17,465 nucleotides of DNA from Candidatus Omnitrophota bacterium. GTDB lineage: Bacteria > Omnitrophota > Gorgyraeia > Gygaellales > Profunditerraquicolaceae. The translations under genes were made by a program, and so were the position numbers. Positions 1 through 6,866 of the stretch are shown one piece after another (position 1 is the first letter of the stretch; every line of letters starts with the position of its first letter). Where the stretch lies: contig VGKK01000011.1 of assembly GCA_016867095.1 (NCBI GenBank), forward strand, positions 1 to 17,465, in the 5' to 3' direction. The notes below the pieces were generated by a model. The model did no database searches, was not told where the DNA came from, and saw nothing but the letters and a program-made list of their open reading frames with translations.

Positions 1-1919
1 TGGTTAAAACATTCCGCTATCGCTCTTTTTACCTGGTCAGCGCCAATGCCTGGGACCTGGTTTTTAATTGCCTCTACTGCGATCTGGCCGGCTGAGTCTG
101 ACCAGCCTTTGTTAAAACATTCCGCTATCGCTCTTAAGATATTTGCGACTATATCTATATCAGCGGATAATTGAGTTCTTGCCTTATCGGCTCGCAGCCT
201 TGCTATTTCTTTTAATATACTGCCTACTATGCTTTCTATGCGAGCATTGCTATGCCCAACTTTCGCTGCCTCCCTGCCCTCTCCCTGCGGCGCATTTTGC
301 CTTGCCTGAGTATCCCGCTCGGCCCGGCCGCCGCCTTCAATAAGATAATAGCTGTCAACTTTTTGAAAGGTGTAGCGGGCGCCTTCTTGACCATGCAGTA
401 AAAGATAACCACCATCGCCATCTAAAACTAACTGCGCCTCATCGGGTATTTCCGCGGCGGCAACCTTTTTCCATTCTCCGGCTTTGTCTTTGGTCATCCA
501 GCGCAGGTCAAGAGAACCATCGTTGAGACCTTCCCTTATCTCCTTGGCAGTAAATGGTCTTTGCGTGGATACGGCTGCTCCGCTGGCAATGCCGGCGTCG
601 GCGGATTCGGTAATCTGTCGCGGTTGCCCTACCATTACCCTACTTGCCGCCAAGTCCTGAGCGGTACCGCCTTCTGCGGCTACCTGCGGATTTCTTTCCG
701 ACAATCCGATAGATAAGGGCCTGTCTACATCAACAGTAACCCTGCTGCCATTGGCAACTGCCGCGGACACAGCTGCCGTATCAAATGCCGCGCCGCCGGA
801 AAAATAACTGCGGATAGTCTGCCCGAAAAGCGTTTGCGCCGGCTCTTGAAAATTGTATTCGCCGTCTTTAAAGGATTTCTGGTAGGCCTTAAAATAGCTG
901 TCTTTTGACCAGGATTCTTTGGAGGTCAGGCCGGCAAGGTTTTTGCGGTCAATTAACCAGGAATATAGCCCGCCTTTACCGCGGAATTTCTGCTTAAACC
1001 ACTGCGCCATAATCAGGGAATAATAGACCTGCCTTAGCGGGGCATAGCGCTTGGCAGTATTGATTTCTTTGGTTAGTTTGGGGATAATAGTTTCCCGGAT
1101 AAGTTGGGAGGAGAAGGCATTGAGTTCTTTGAGGCGGTCGTCTTTAAATTCATATTGTTTGTAATTTTGGATTTGTATATTGGGATTTGTTTGTGATTTG
1201 TGATTTGGAATTTGTGATTTAACCAGATAGTCCTCCTCCAACATCACCTTCAGCGTAGCCTTGTAAATATAGGCATTGGTTTCGGACTCGCGGATAATAA
1301 TCTCATCCGGCACAATCCAGGGGCGGGTTAAAGTGGGGATGGTCAAATTTTGCGAGCCAAAGATTTCCGCTGCCTTTTGGTAAAGCTTATCCCAATACTC
1401 TTTGCCCTCTGGAGTTTGGGGAGAGGTAAATTTAGCCGTGTCTTTTTTCAGCTGCAGGTCTGATTCTAAGAGGACTTTCCCGGCATCGGTTGAGGCCAGA
1501 AGCGGGTCAATGATGTTATCGGGCGAGTCCGGCCGCAGGTTCACCCAAAAAGCATCGTTAGGCAAAGAAACTCCTATGAAAAAGTAGTTTAGAAGCTCTT
1601 TGGTTTCTTGTTCTAATTCTTTTGTTTGGAATTTTGGATTTTGAATTTGTGATTTGTTTGGAATTTGTGATTTGGAATTTGGAATTTTAAAATAGTCGCC
1701 TTTGTCCAAAAGCAGCTTGAAGGTATTATTCAGGTTATCATAGGAAAGATAACGCAGGTGCAGCGGACGAAATCTATCCGCAGTCAAGGATTGGCGCAGC
1801 TGGCTCATATAGCCGGAAACATCTAATTGGCTGGCTATTTGGGCAAATCCCGATTGCTCAAAGATGAGCAAGAAGCATAAAATAAGAGCGGTAAATCTTA
1901 AAAATCTGTTATTAGTCAT
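1..1919 (-). CDS. Large secreted repeat protein, Omnitrophota-type, partial (N-terminal 639 residues)
   Basis: An open minus-strand frame runs from ATG at 1919 to the window edge with no stop, so the C-terminus is missing. Residues 1-26 form a signal peptide: a short basic start (NNRFLR), a hydrophobic core (TALILCFLLIF) and a plausible cleavage site SGFA|Q. Residues about 45-340 look like one globular domain rich in conserved-looking motifs such as SPQTPEGKEYWDKLY, TRPWIVPDEIIIRES, KRYAPLRQVYYSLIMAQWF and GKGGLYSWLIDR. Two low-complexity stretches (about 77-98 and 234-256) are encoded by AT-rich word repeats. After residue 370 the sequence becomes Ala/Gly/Glu-rich, and a 36-residue tandem repeat begins near residue 596. 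I recall similar N-terminal domains in very large secreted proteins of Omnitrophota, but no function is known to me. The product is probably exported. It may be a surface or periplasmic protein, possibly very long. Gene reality is near certain; function is unknown. Confidence 0.85.
   Translation of the reverse strand, partial: MTNNRFLRFTALILCFLLIFEQSGFAQIASQLDVSGYMSQLRQSLTADRFRPLHLRYLSYDNLNNTFKLLLDKGDYFKIPNSKSQIPNKSQIQNPKFQTKELEQETKELLNYFFIGVSLPNDAFWVNLRPDSPDNIIDPLLASTDAGKVLLESDLQLKKDTAKFTSPQTPEGKEYWDKLYQKAAEIFGSQNLTIPTLTRPWIVPDEIIIRESETNAYIYKATLKVMLEEDYLVKSQIPNHKSQTNPNIQIQNYKQYEFKDDRLKELNAFSSQLIRETIIPKLTKEINTAKRYAPLRQVYYSLIMAQWFKQKFRGKGGLYSWLIDRKNLAGLTSKESWSKDSYFKAYQKSFKDGEYNFQEPAQTLFGQTIRSYFSGGAAFDTAAVSAAVANGSRVTVDVDRPLSIGLSERNPQVAAEGGTAQDLAASRVMVGQPRQITESADAGIASGAAVSTQRPFTAKEIREGLNDGSLDLRWMTKDKAGEWKKVAAAEIPDEAQLVLDGDGGYLLLHGQEGARYTFQKVDSYYLIEGGGRAERDTQARQNAPQGEGREAAKVGHSNARIESIVGSILKEIARLRADKARTQLSADIDIVANILRAIAECFNKGWSDSAGQIAVEAIKNQVPGIGADQVKRAIAECFN
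2..134 (-). repeat. 108-bp (36-residue) coding tandem repeat
   Basis: The stretch encoding RAIAECFN at 111-134 recurs at 3-26, exactly 108 bp away and in the same frame. One full 36-residue unit (RAIAECFNKGW, then SDSAGQIAVEAIK, then NQVPGIGADQVK) and the start of the next are visible. The array leaves the window, so the copy number is unknown. Confidence 0.8.
1154..1220 (-). repeat. In-frame AT-rich word repeat inside the secreted-protein gene
   Basis: On the minus strand the DNA is a chain of near-identical words such as CAAATCACAAA, CAAATTCC and CCAATA. It encodes a Lys/Ser/Gln/Asn-rich tract (KSQIPNHKSQ, then TNPNIQIQNYKQ) at residues about 234-256. The flanking sequence is normal globular protein. 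The words match those in the intergenic hairpins at 1925-2075 and 15389-15548. Confidence 0.8.
1623..1690 (-). repeat. Second in-frame AT-rich word repeat inside the secreted-protein gene
   Basis: This is the same kind of word chain (CAAATTCC, CAAATCACAAATT, AATCCAAAATTCC). It encodes KIPNSKSQIPNKSQ followed by IQNPKFQTK at residues about 77-98, between LLLDKGDYF and ELEQETKELLNYF. It is in frame and in one orientation only, unlike the intergenic copies, which form inverted pairs. Confidence 0.8.
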
Positions 1920-1924
1920 TATCT

Positions 1925-2075
1925 GAAATTCCAAATTACAAGCACCAAATTACAAACAAATCCCAATACCAAATGACCAAAATTACAAACATACCGATTT
2001 TGGTATTTGGATTTTGGAATCGTATATTGTTTGTGATTTGTGTATTGTAATTTGTGATTTGACATTTTGGTCTAT
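1925..2075. repeat. Intergenic AT-rich word repeat forming an inverted pair
   Basis: The left part (1925-1990) is made of CCAAATTACAA, CCAATACCAAATGACC and AAATTACAAAC words. The right part (1996-2075) carries the complements (GGTATTTGGATTTTGG, TTTGTGATTTG, TTGTAATTTGTG). The transcript could fold into a long imperfect hairpin. It lies immediately upstream of the start of the secreted-protein gene, in its probable leader or promoter zone. Confidence 0.75.
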
Positions 2076-2159
2076 CAGTCGTATGTGAAAAAAGCTTACA
2101 TTATATATAGGTAGGAAACAAGGGTATTCTGCGTCTAAAAAGAAAGCGGTTTCTTAATG

Positions 2160-2284
2160 AGCGGATAACTTACAGAGCGAACGCAGTGAGCGAATGTAAG
2201 TTATAGCGAAGCGTCCGCGAATTAATCCCGACGAATATGCCAAAATTGTCAAAGAAAATTTTGGCATATCTTATGAGTCGGGAT
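2160..2284. repeat. Composite palindromic element, copy 1 (modules A and B)
   Basis: Module A is a hairpin: outer arms GCGGAT (2161-2166) and GTCCGC (2213-2218), inner arms ATAACTTAC (2165-2173) and GTAAGTTAT (2196-2204). After the spacer GCGAATTAA comes module B: outer arms ATCCCGAC (2225-2232) and GTCGGGAT (2277-2284), inner perfect 13-bp arms at 2235-2247 and 2257-2269. The A-spacer-B order recurs between rpmI and infC. The rest of the 1920-2573 gap holds repeats and no convincing gene. Confidence 0.75.
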
Positions 2285-2320
2285 AGGGGTCAACTGATAC
2301 CCGGCCTTACAGGATTGGCC

Positions 2321-2434
2321 GGTATGCCGCTTTCTGCGGCAACACCCGAGCTCATCGGAAAGCTCGGTATGCCGCTTTCTGCGGCAACACCCGAGCTCAT
2401 CGGAAAGCTCGGTATGCCGCTTTCTGCGGCAACA
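2321..2434. repeat. 45-bp tandem repeat array (2.5 units)
   Basis: Units run 2321-2365 and 2366-2410, with a partial unit at 2411-2434, and appear identical. Each unit contains two small palindromes: GCCGC-TTTCT-GCGGC, and CCGAGCT paired with AGCTCGG around an 8-nt loop. The array sits between two related copies of a 30-bp half-hairpin (2257-2286 and 2436-2465). Confidence 0.85.
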
Positions 2435-2435
2435 G

Positions 2436-2465
2436 AATTTTGGAGCATCTTACGAGGCGGGATAG
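2436..2465. repeat. Diverged direct copy of the right half of palindromic module B
   Basis: Positions 2436-2465 match 2257-2286 at 25 of 30 positions: both start AATTTTGG and end CGGGATAG. The partner left arm is absent here, so this copy cannot form the hairpin. The two copies bracket the 45-bp tandem array, as in a duplicated or expanded element. Confidence 0.7.
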
Positions 2466-2573
2466 TATAAGTAATTATGAAATATACGCGGATTAAGGAT
2501 TCTTAAGAGTAGGTCGTGGCGGCCAACGTTACGCAAGATAAAATAGTCTTGGATAGTCTGAAAGGTCATAGGC

Positions 2574-3710
2574 TTATTTCAGAATCTCTGACAGGCGTTT
2601 AAACGTGTCTTCCGCCGGCAGAATCTCTATTTTGCCTTCTCGTTGATAGCGCTTGCCGCCGTAGATAAAATAAGCGCGCGCCATAGGGTAATCTTTAAGG
2701 AATGCCTTTAGCCCGCTAAGCATAGCCGATGAAATTCTCCCCGCCCGCTTAATTTCAAACGCGCGCACACCACGCGGGCCGTATAACACAAAATCTACTT
2801 CCGCGTTATCCAATGTTCTCCAATAATAAATAGCATATCCTAAACCCAGAGCGTCATTGAGGGCTGATAATTCCTGGAAAAGCCGCGTCTCTATCGCCGC
2901 CCCTTCAATTTGCTCCGGCATATCCAGCGGCCCGGCCGGCCTTAAGGTACGATAAACCCCGGTGTCAAAAAAATAAAATTTTGTATGGGCGGCCAGGCGC
3001 CTTTTTGCTCTTTTGGCAAAAACAGGCAGCCGGTAGGCAATAAGCAAATCTTCCAAAATGCCGAAATAATTCTCTACGACCTTGCGCTCAATCGCGCACT
3101 CGCGCGCCACGGATGAGATATTTAACACGGATCCTTGAGAAAAGCTAGCCGCTTCTAAAAAACGCGAAAATGCCCCTAAATTCCTGGTTAACCCTTCCTG
3201 GCGCACTTCCTCTTCCAGATAAGTTTTCACATAACTTTCCAGATACGCCTTGGGGTCGGCTTGCGTATAAACGCAGGGCAAACACCCGTATTGCAGGGAA
3301 TGATTAAAATTAAAATCTTTCCCCAGCTCAGCTGCCGTCAAGGGATGCAAAGAATATGTCAGGGCCCGGCCGCCCAATAAATTCTGCCCTCTCCTGCGCA
3401 GTTTCCGGACGCTTGAGCCGGTCAGGATAAATTTGTATTTATATTTTTCTATTAGGCGGTGGGCTTCATTTAGGAGTTCGGGGATGCGTTGGACTTCGTC
3501 TATAATTACCCAATCATTAAAATCCTGGGGGATAAAATGCTCTAACCTCTGGGGATTAGCCAGGAGATCATTAAAAACCTCGGCTTCCAGCAAATCCAAG
3601 TAAATAGCTTTAGGGAAAGTGGCCTTGGCCCAGGTAGTCTTACCTGTGCCGCGCGGCCCAAAAAGAAAGAAGCTTTTGGCTTTTGGTGGTATCAGTAATC
3701 TGGAATACAT
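2574..3710 (-). CDS. AAA_14/DUF4143-family ATPase
   Basis: The 378-residue protein has the standard architecture of the large, poorly characterised AAA_14 plus DUF4143 family. Walker A is GPRGTGKTT (residues 18-26), and Walker B is VIIDEVQRIP (68-77). A sensor-like LTGSS follows near 96-100, then the GRALTYSLHPLTAAEL segment typical of the family. The C-terminal DUF4143 half ends with EVDFVLY (304-310) and AFEIK (317-321). These resemble the E/D...ExK arrangement of PD-(D/E)XK-like folds; that nuclease-like reading is an inference. Length is normal and the ATG start sits just before the ATP-binding core. The gene stands alone, 156 bp downstream of the EF-G fusion and separated from it by hairpins. 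Members often occur as many paralogs in environmental genomes. The biological role is unknown; toxin or defence associations have been suggested. Confidence 0.9.
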   Translation of the reverse strand: MYSRLLIPPKAKSFFLFGPRGTGKTTWAKATFPKAIYLDLLEAEVFNDLLANPQRLEHFIPQDFNDWVIIDEVQRIPELLNEAHRLIEKYKYKFILTGSSVRKLRRRGQNLLGGRALTYSLHPLTAAELGKDFNFNHSLQYGCLPCVYTQADPKAYLESYVKTYLEEEVRQEGLTRNLGAFSRFLEAASFSQGSVLNISSVARECAIERKVVENYFGILEDLLIAYRLPVFAKRAKRRLAAHTKFYFFDTGVYRTLRPAGPLDMPEQIEGAAIETRLFQELSALNDALGLGYAIYYWRTLDNAEVDFVLYGPRGVRAFEIKRAGRISSAMLSGLKAFLKDYPMARAYFIYGGKRYQREGKIEILPAEDTFKRLSEILK

Positions 3711-3748
3711 ACTTCCATATTAAGCCTATTTTTGGAATTGTCAAGCAG

Positions 3749-3824
3749 AAAAATCGCCTGCGCCCCTCATTTTATGCGATTTTTCGTGTCCCCCCTGTTT
3801 TGTTTTCGGAGAAAACAAGGGGGG
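3749..3824 (-). terminator. Two hairpins downstream of the EF-G fusion, possible terminator region
   Basis: The first hairpin has perfect 9-bp arms AAAAATCGC (3749-3757) and GCGATTTTT (3776-3784); on the minus strand it ends in a short U-rich stretch, as a terminator would. The second is CCCCCCT (3790-3796) with AGGGGGG (3818-3824), enclosing TGTTTTC (3801-3807) and GAAAACA (3811-3817). It lacks a clear U tract. They fill most of the 156-bp gap between the fusA stop and the next gene. Termination is inferred from position and shape only. Confidence 0.45.
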
Positions 3825-3866
3825 ATATAATTTCCTATGCTATCAAGGAAAATTTTATAGCAATGG

Positions 3867-6866
3867 CTATTCCGCTTTTTCTTCTCTGGCCTTTTTTTCG
3901 GCGATGACTTTGGCGGCGAGCTCGGCAGGGACGCGCAGGTATTTGTTAAATTCCATAGAGGCATTGGCGCGGCCGCTGGATAAGGAGCGGATATTGGTGG
4001 CATAACCAAACATCTCGGAAAGCGGCACTTCCGCGGAGATAATCTTTTGCTTTCCCTTTGAGTCCATATTCATAATTTTGCCGCGGCGGGAGCAGATATA
4101 ACCGACAATGCTGTTCATATATTCTTCCGGCGTATTTACCTCCAGCGACATATACGGCTCAAGGAGCACCGGCTCGCATTTCATAAATGCCTCTTTAAAA
4201 CCGATACTGGCGGCAATCTTAAAAGCCAATTCCGAAGAGTCCACCTCGTGGAATGAGCCGTCCACTAAATCCACCTGCACATCCACCACCGGATAGCCGG
4301 CCAGGACGCCCTTTTGCAGGGCTTCCACAATGCCTTTTTCTACTGCCGGAATAAATGACTGCGGGATGGCGCCGCCTTTAATGCTGTTGATAAATTTAAA
4401 GCCCCCTCCGACAGGCTGCGGGCCTACCTCTAAAACTACATGGCCGTATTGGCCGCGGCCTCCGGTCTGGCGGATGTATTTTCCCTCGGCAGAGGCCGAT
4501 TGCAAAATAGTTTCCCGGAAAGCTACTTTGGGCTGTCCGACTAAAGCCTCTACGCCAAATTCAGTTTTTAAGCGGTCAACAATAATCTCTAAATGCAGTT
4601 CACCCATGCCCACTAATAAGGTTTCTTTGGTTTGCTCATCGCTGGTAATCATAAAAGTAGGGTCTTCTTCAGCCAGGCGCGCCAGGGCGCGGCCTAATTT
4701 ATCCTGGTCAGCGCGGGACTTGGGCGCGATGCTCAAAGACACTACCGGCGTAGGAAAATGCATGGCCTCTAAAAGCACGGGGTGTTTGGGGTCACAGAGC
4801 GTATCCGCGGTTACGGTATTGGCCAAGCCCACCACAGCCACAATATCTCCGGCAAAGGCATAGTCTATATTTTCCCGCTGGTTAGCGTGCATGCGCACAA
4901 TCCTGGCCACCCTTTCTTTTTTATTCTTGGTGGCGTTTAACACATAAGAGCCGGTATCCAAAAATCCGGAATAGACGCGCACATAAACTAATTTACCCAT
5001 ATGCGGGTCAGCCTGCACCTTAAAAGCCAGCGCTGCCAACGGCTCATCAGCGTTTAAATTCCTTTTGATAACCTTGGTTTCCTCGCTGGCATCGTGGCCT
5101 TCCACAGCAGGCAGGTCCAGCGGCGACGGCAAATACAGCGTTATCGCGTCTAAAAGTTTCTGCACGCCCTTATTTTTAAAGGCTGAGCCGCAGACTACCG
5201 GCACTAATGTATTGGCGATGGTGCCGCTCCGGATAGCCGCGATGACTTCCTCTTTGGTAATCGCGCCTTCTGACTCTAATAATTTTTTCATCAGGCCGTC
5301 ATCAAAAGCCGCGGCCTTCTCCAACAAAATATGCCGGTATTTTTGCGCCTGCTCCTGGTATTCGGCGGGGATATCTTCCACACGGAATTCCCTCCCCTGC
5401 GTCTGGTCATCATAAACGTAAGCTTTCATTTCCAAAAGGTCAATTACGCCTTTAAAATCCGCCTCCTGGCCCAAAGGAATGACTAAAGCCGCGGCATTGG
5501 CCTCTAAAATATCCTCTATACTTTTTAAGACCGCGAAAAAATCCGCGCCCACGCGGTCCATCTTGTTCACAAAAGCGATTTTCGGGACATTATATTTATG
5601 CGACTGGCGCCAGACAGTTTCTGATTGCGGCTCTACGCCTCCCACCGCGCAAAAGACCGCGACTGCCCCGTCCAAAACGCGCAGGCTGCGCTCTACTTCC
5701 ACGGTAAAATCCACGTGCCCCGGCGTATCAATTACCGTAATCCGGTGCTCGTTCCAAAAACAGGTGGTGGCTGCCGCGGTAATGGTAATACCCCTTTCCT
5801 GCTCCTGTTTCATCCAGTCCATCGTGGCGCTGCCCTCGTGCACTTCGCCTAATTTATGGGAGCGGCCGGTATAAAATAAAATCCGCTCGGTAACCGTGGT
5901 CTTGCCGGCATCAATATGCGCCATAATGCCGATGTTCCTGACTTTAGCTACATTAATGGCCGCGGGAGGATGGGACTTTTCCGCTGTAAGCTCTTCGGCC
6001 TCTTCTTCCGGAGTAGCTTCTGGAGGCGCCGGCTCTATTATCGGCTCTGCTATCGGCTCCGCTGGTTCAGCTACCGGTGGCTCCGCTACCGGTGGTTCAG
6101 TTTCCGGCGGCGCGCTTTCGATCGCTTCAGGCTCAGGCATAACCGGTTTTTCTTGCGGCCTGCCGGACAAATCCTGTTTTAAATGCGCCAGCTCCTGCGC
6201 CAGGAGCTTTAGCTTCTCCTCTTTATGCTCCAGTTCCTTTTCTAATTCCGTGTATTCTTCGTTCAGCCTGGCGAATTCTGTTTTGGGCACCCACTCGCTA
6301 ATCTCTTCCTTCTTTTTAAATTCCTTGACCGTGTCCTGATGCGCCTTAACCTCCAGGTTGGCTTTTTCCAGGCGATGTTTCTGCGCCTCTATCTGGTCAG
6401 CCTTAGATTTTATCTCTTCTCCCAGGCTTTCTATTTGCGTGTTTAGTTCCCGGATTTTTCTTTCTAAATCTATATTCCTGGTAAACTCGTTTTGGATTTC
6501 CTGTTCCCGGGCAATAAATTTGCTCTTTAAATCCAGGTTTTCCAACCTGACCCTGTCTAATTCCTGGTCAGATTTTTTCACCCACTCCTGCCTGCGGCCA
6601 AGCTCATCCTGAAACCGCGCTTCTTTCTCTTTGAGCTCGGATAATTCCGCTCGCATCCGCTCGCCGCCAGTCTTTGCCTCTTCCAAATGGTCTTCTAAGG
6701 CCGTGATTTCATCTTTGAGCGCATTTATCTCCTCTTGTTTCAAGTCCGGCGCGGCCTTATTTTTGGACGGCCTTTGCGGGCCGGCCTTGGCAGGAGCCAT
6801 TATAAAAGACAGGGCGCACAAAATCATTCCCGCGCTAATCACGGCTAATATAAACAGAATATTCAC
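3867..6866 (-). CDS. fusA: Membrane-anchored coiled-coil / elongation factor G fusion
   Basis: The 999-residue frame starts at GTG 6866, with AGGA 6 nt upstream, and overlaps the rarA stop by 4 nt. Residues 3-24 form one hydrophobic helix followed by basic residues (KAGPQRPSKNK). Residues about 40-235 are a strongly charged heptad-rich coiled coil. Residues 238-300 are a Pro/Glu/Ala linker with AEPP and AEPI repeats. Residues about 308-999 are a full-length (692-residue) EF-G with all GTPase motifs: AHIDAGKTT (316-324), RGITI (358-362), DTPGH (380-384), NKMD (434-437) and GSAF. Domain IV retains TGGRGQYGHV and FHEVDSSELAF. EF-G drives ribosomal translocation. No Met codon or Shine-Dalgarno precedes the G domain that would give a separate EF-G. 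By the positive-inside rule the helix would be N-out with EF-G in the cytoplasm; a cleaved signal peptide (AKA|G) is the less sensible alternative. The EF-G call is certain; the anchoring role is inferred. Confidence 0.93.
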   Translation of the reverse strand: MNILFILAVISAGMILCALSFIMAPAKAGPQRPSKNKAAPDLKQEEINALKDEITALEDHLEEAKTGGERMRAELSELKEKEARFQDELGRRQEWVKKSDQELDRVRLENLDLKSKFIAREQEIQNEFTRNIDLERKIRELNTQIESLGEEIKSKADQIEAQKHRLEKANLEVKAHQDTVKEFKKKEEISEWVPKTEFARLNEEYTELEKELEHKEEKLKLLAQELAHLKQDLSGRPQEKPVMPEPEAIESAPPETEPPVAEPPVAEPAEPIAEPIIEPAPPEATPEEEAEELTAEKSHPPAAINVAKVRNIGIMAHIDAGKTTVTERILFYTGRSHKLGEVHEGSATMDWMKQEQERGITITAAATTCFWNEHRITVIDTPGHVDFTVEVERSLRVLDGAVAVFCAVGGVEPQSETVWRQSHKYNVPKIAFVNKMDRVGADFFAVLKSIEDILEANAAALVIPLGQEADFKGVIDLLEMKAYVYDDQTQGREFRVEDIPAEYQEQAQKYRHILLEKAAAFDDGLMKKLLESEGAITKEEVIAAIRSGTIANTLVPVVCGSAFKNKGVQKLLDAITLYLPSPLDLPAVEGHDASEETKVIKRNLNADEPLAALAFKVQADPHMGKLVYVRVYSGFLDTGSYVLNATKNKKERVARIVRMHANQRENIDYAFAGDIVAVVGLANTVTADTLCDPKHPVLLEAMHFPTPVVSLSIAPKSRADQDKLGRALARLAEEDPTFMITSDEQTKETLLVGMGELHLEIIVDRLKTEFGVEALVGQPKVAFRETILQSASAEGKYIRQTGGRGQYGHVVLEVGPQPVGGGFKFINSIKGGAIPQSFIPAVEKGIVEALQKGVLAGYPVVDVQVDLVDGSFHEVDSSELAFKIAASIGFKEAFMKCEPVLLEPYMSLEVNTPEEYMNSIVGYICSRRGKIMNMDSKGKQKIISAEVPLSEMFGYATNIRSLSSGRANASMEFNKYLRVPAELAAKVIAEKKAREEKAE

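Noticed and set aside
2092..2145. Promoter for the secreted-protein gene
   Set aside because: A TATAAT-like box exists on the minus strand near 2097-2102, but no acceptable -35 box lies at the right distance. It is too weak to list.
2321..2434. CRISPR-like array
   Set aside because: The 45-bp units are contiguous with no unique spacers, only 2.5 copies exist, and no cas gene is nearby.
2237..2470. 77-codon plus-strand frame with three copies of a GMPLSAATPELIGKL peptide
   Set aside because: It lies wholly in palindromic and tandem repeat DNA, its first part is one arm of a hairpin, and no ribosome-binding site is evident. The peptide repeat is a by-product of the 45-bp DNA repeat.
3767..4009. 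80-codon minus-strand frame overlapping the end of the EF-G fusion
   Set aside because: It is an alternative frame over EF-G C-terminal codons and the downstream hairpins, with no recognisable protein features.
5900..5990. Separate EF-G gene starting near residue 304 of the fusion (ATT or similar)
   Set aside because: No ATG, GTG or TTG and no Shine-Dalgarno occur before the KVRNIGIMAHIDAGKTT segment, and the frame is continuous through the linker.
5896..6339. 147-codon plus-strand frame rich in Gly, Ser and Ala
   Set aside because: It is the antisense shadow of the Pro/Glu/Ala linker and coiled coil of the EF-G fusion. The biased composition reflects the GC-rich linker.
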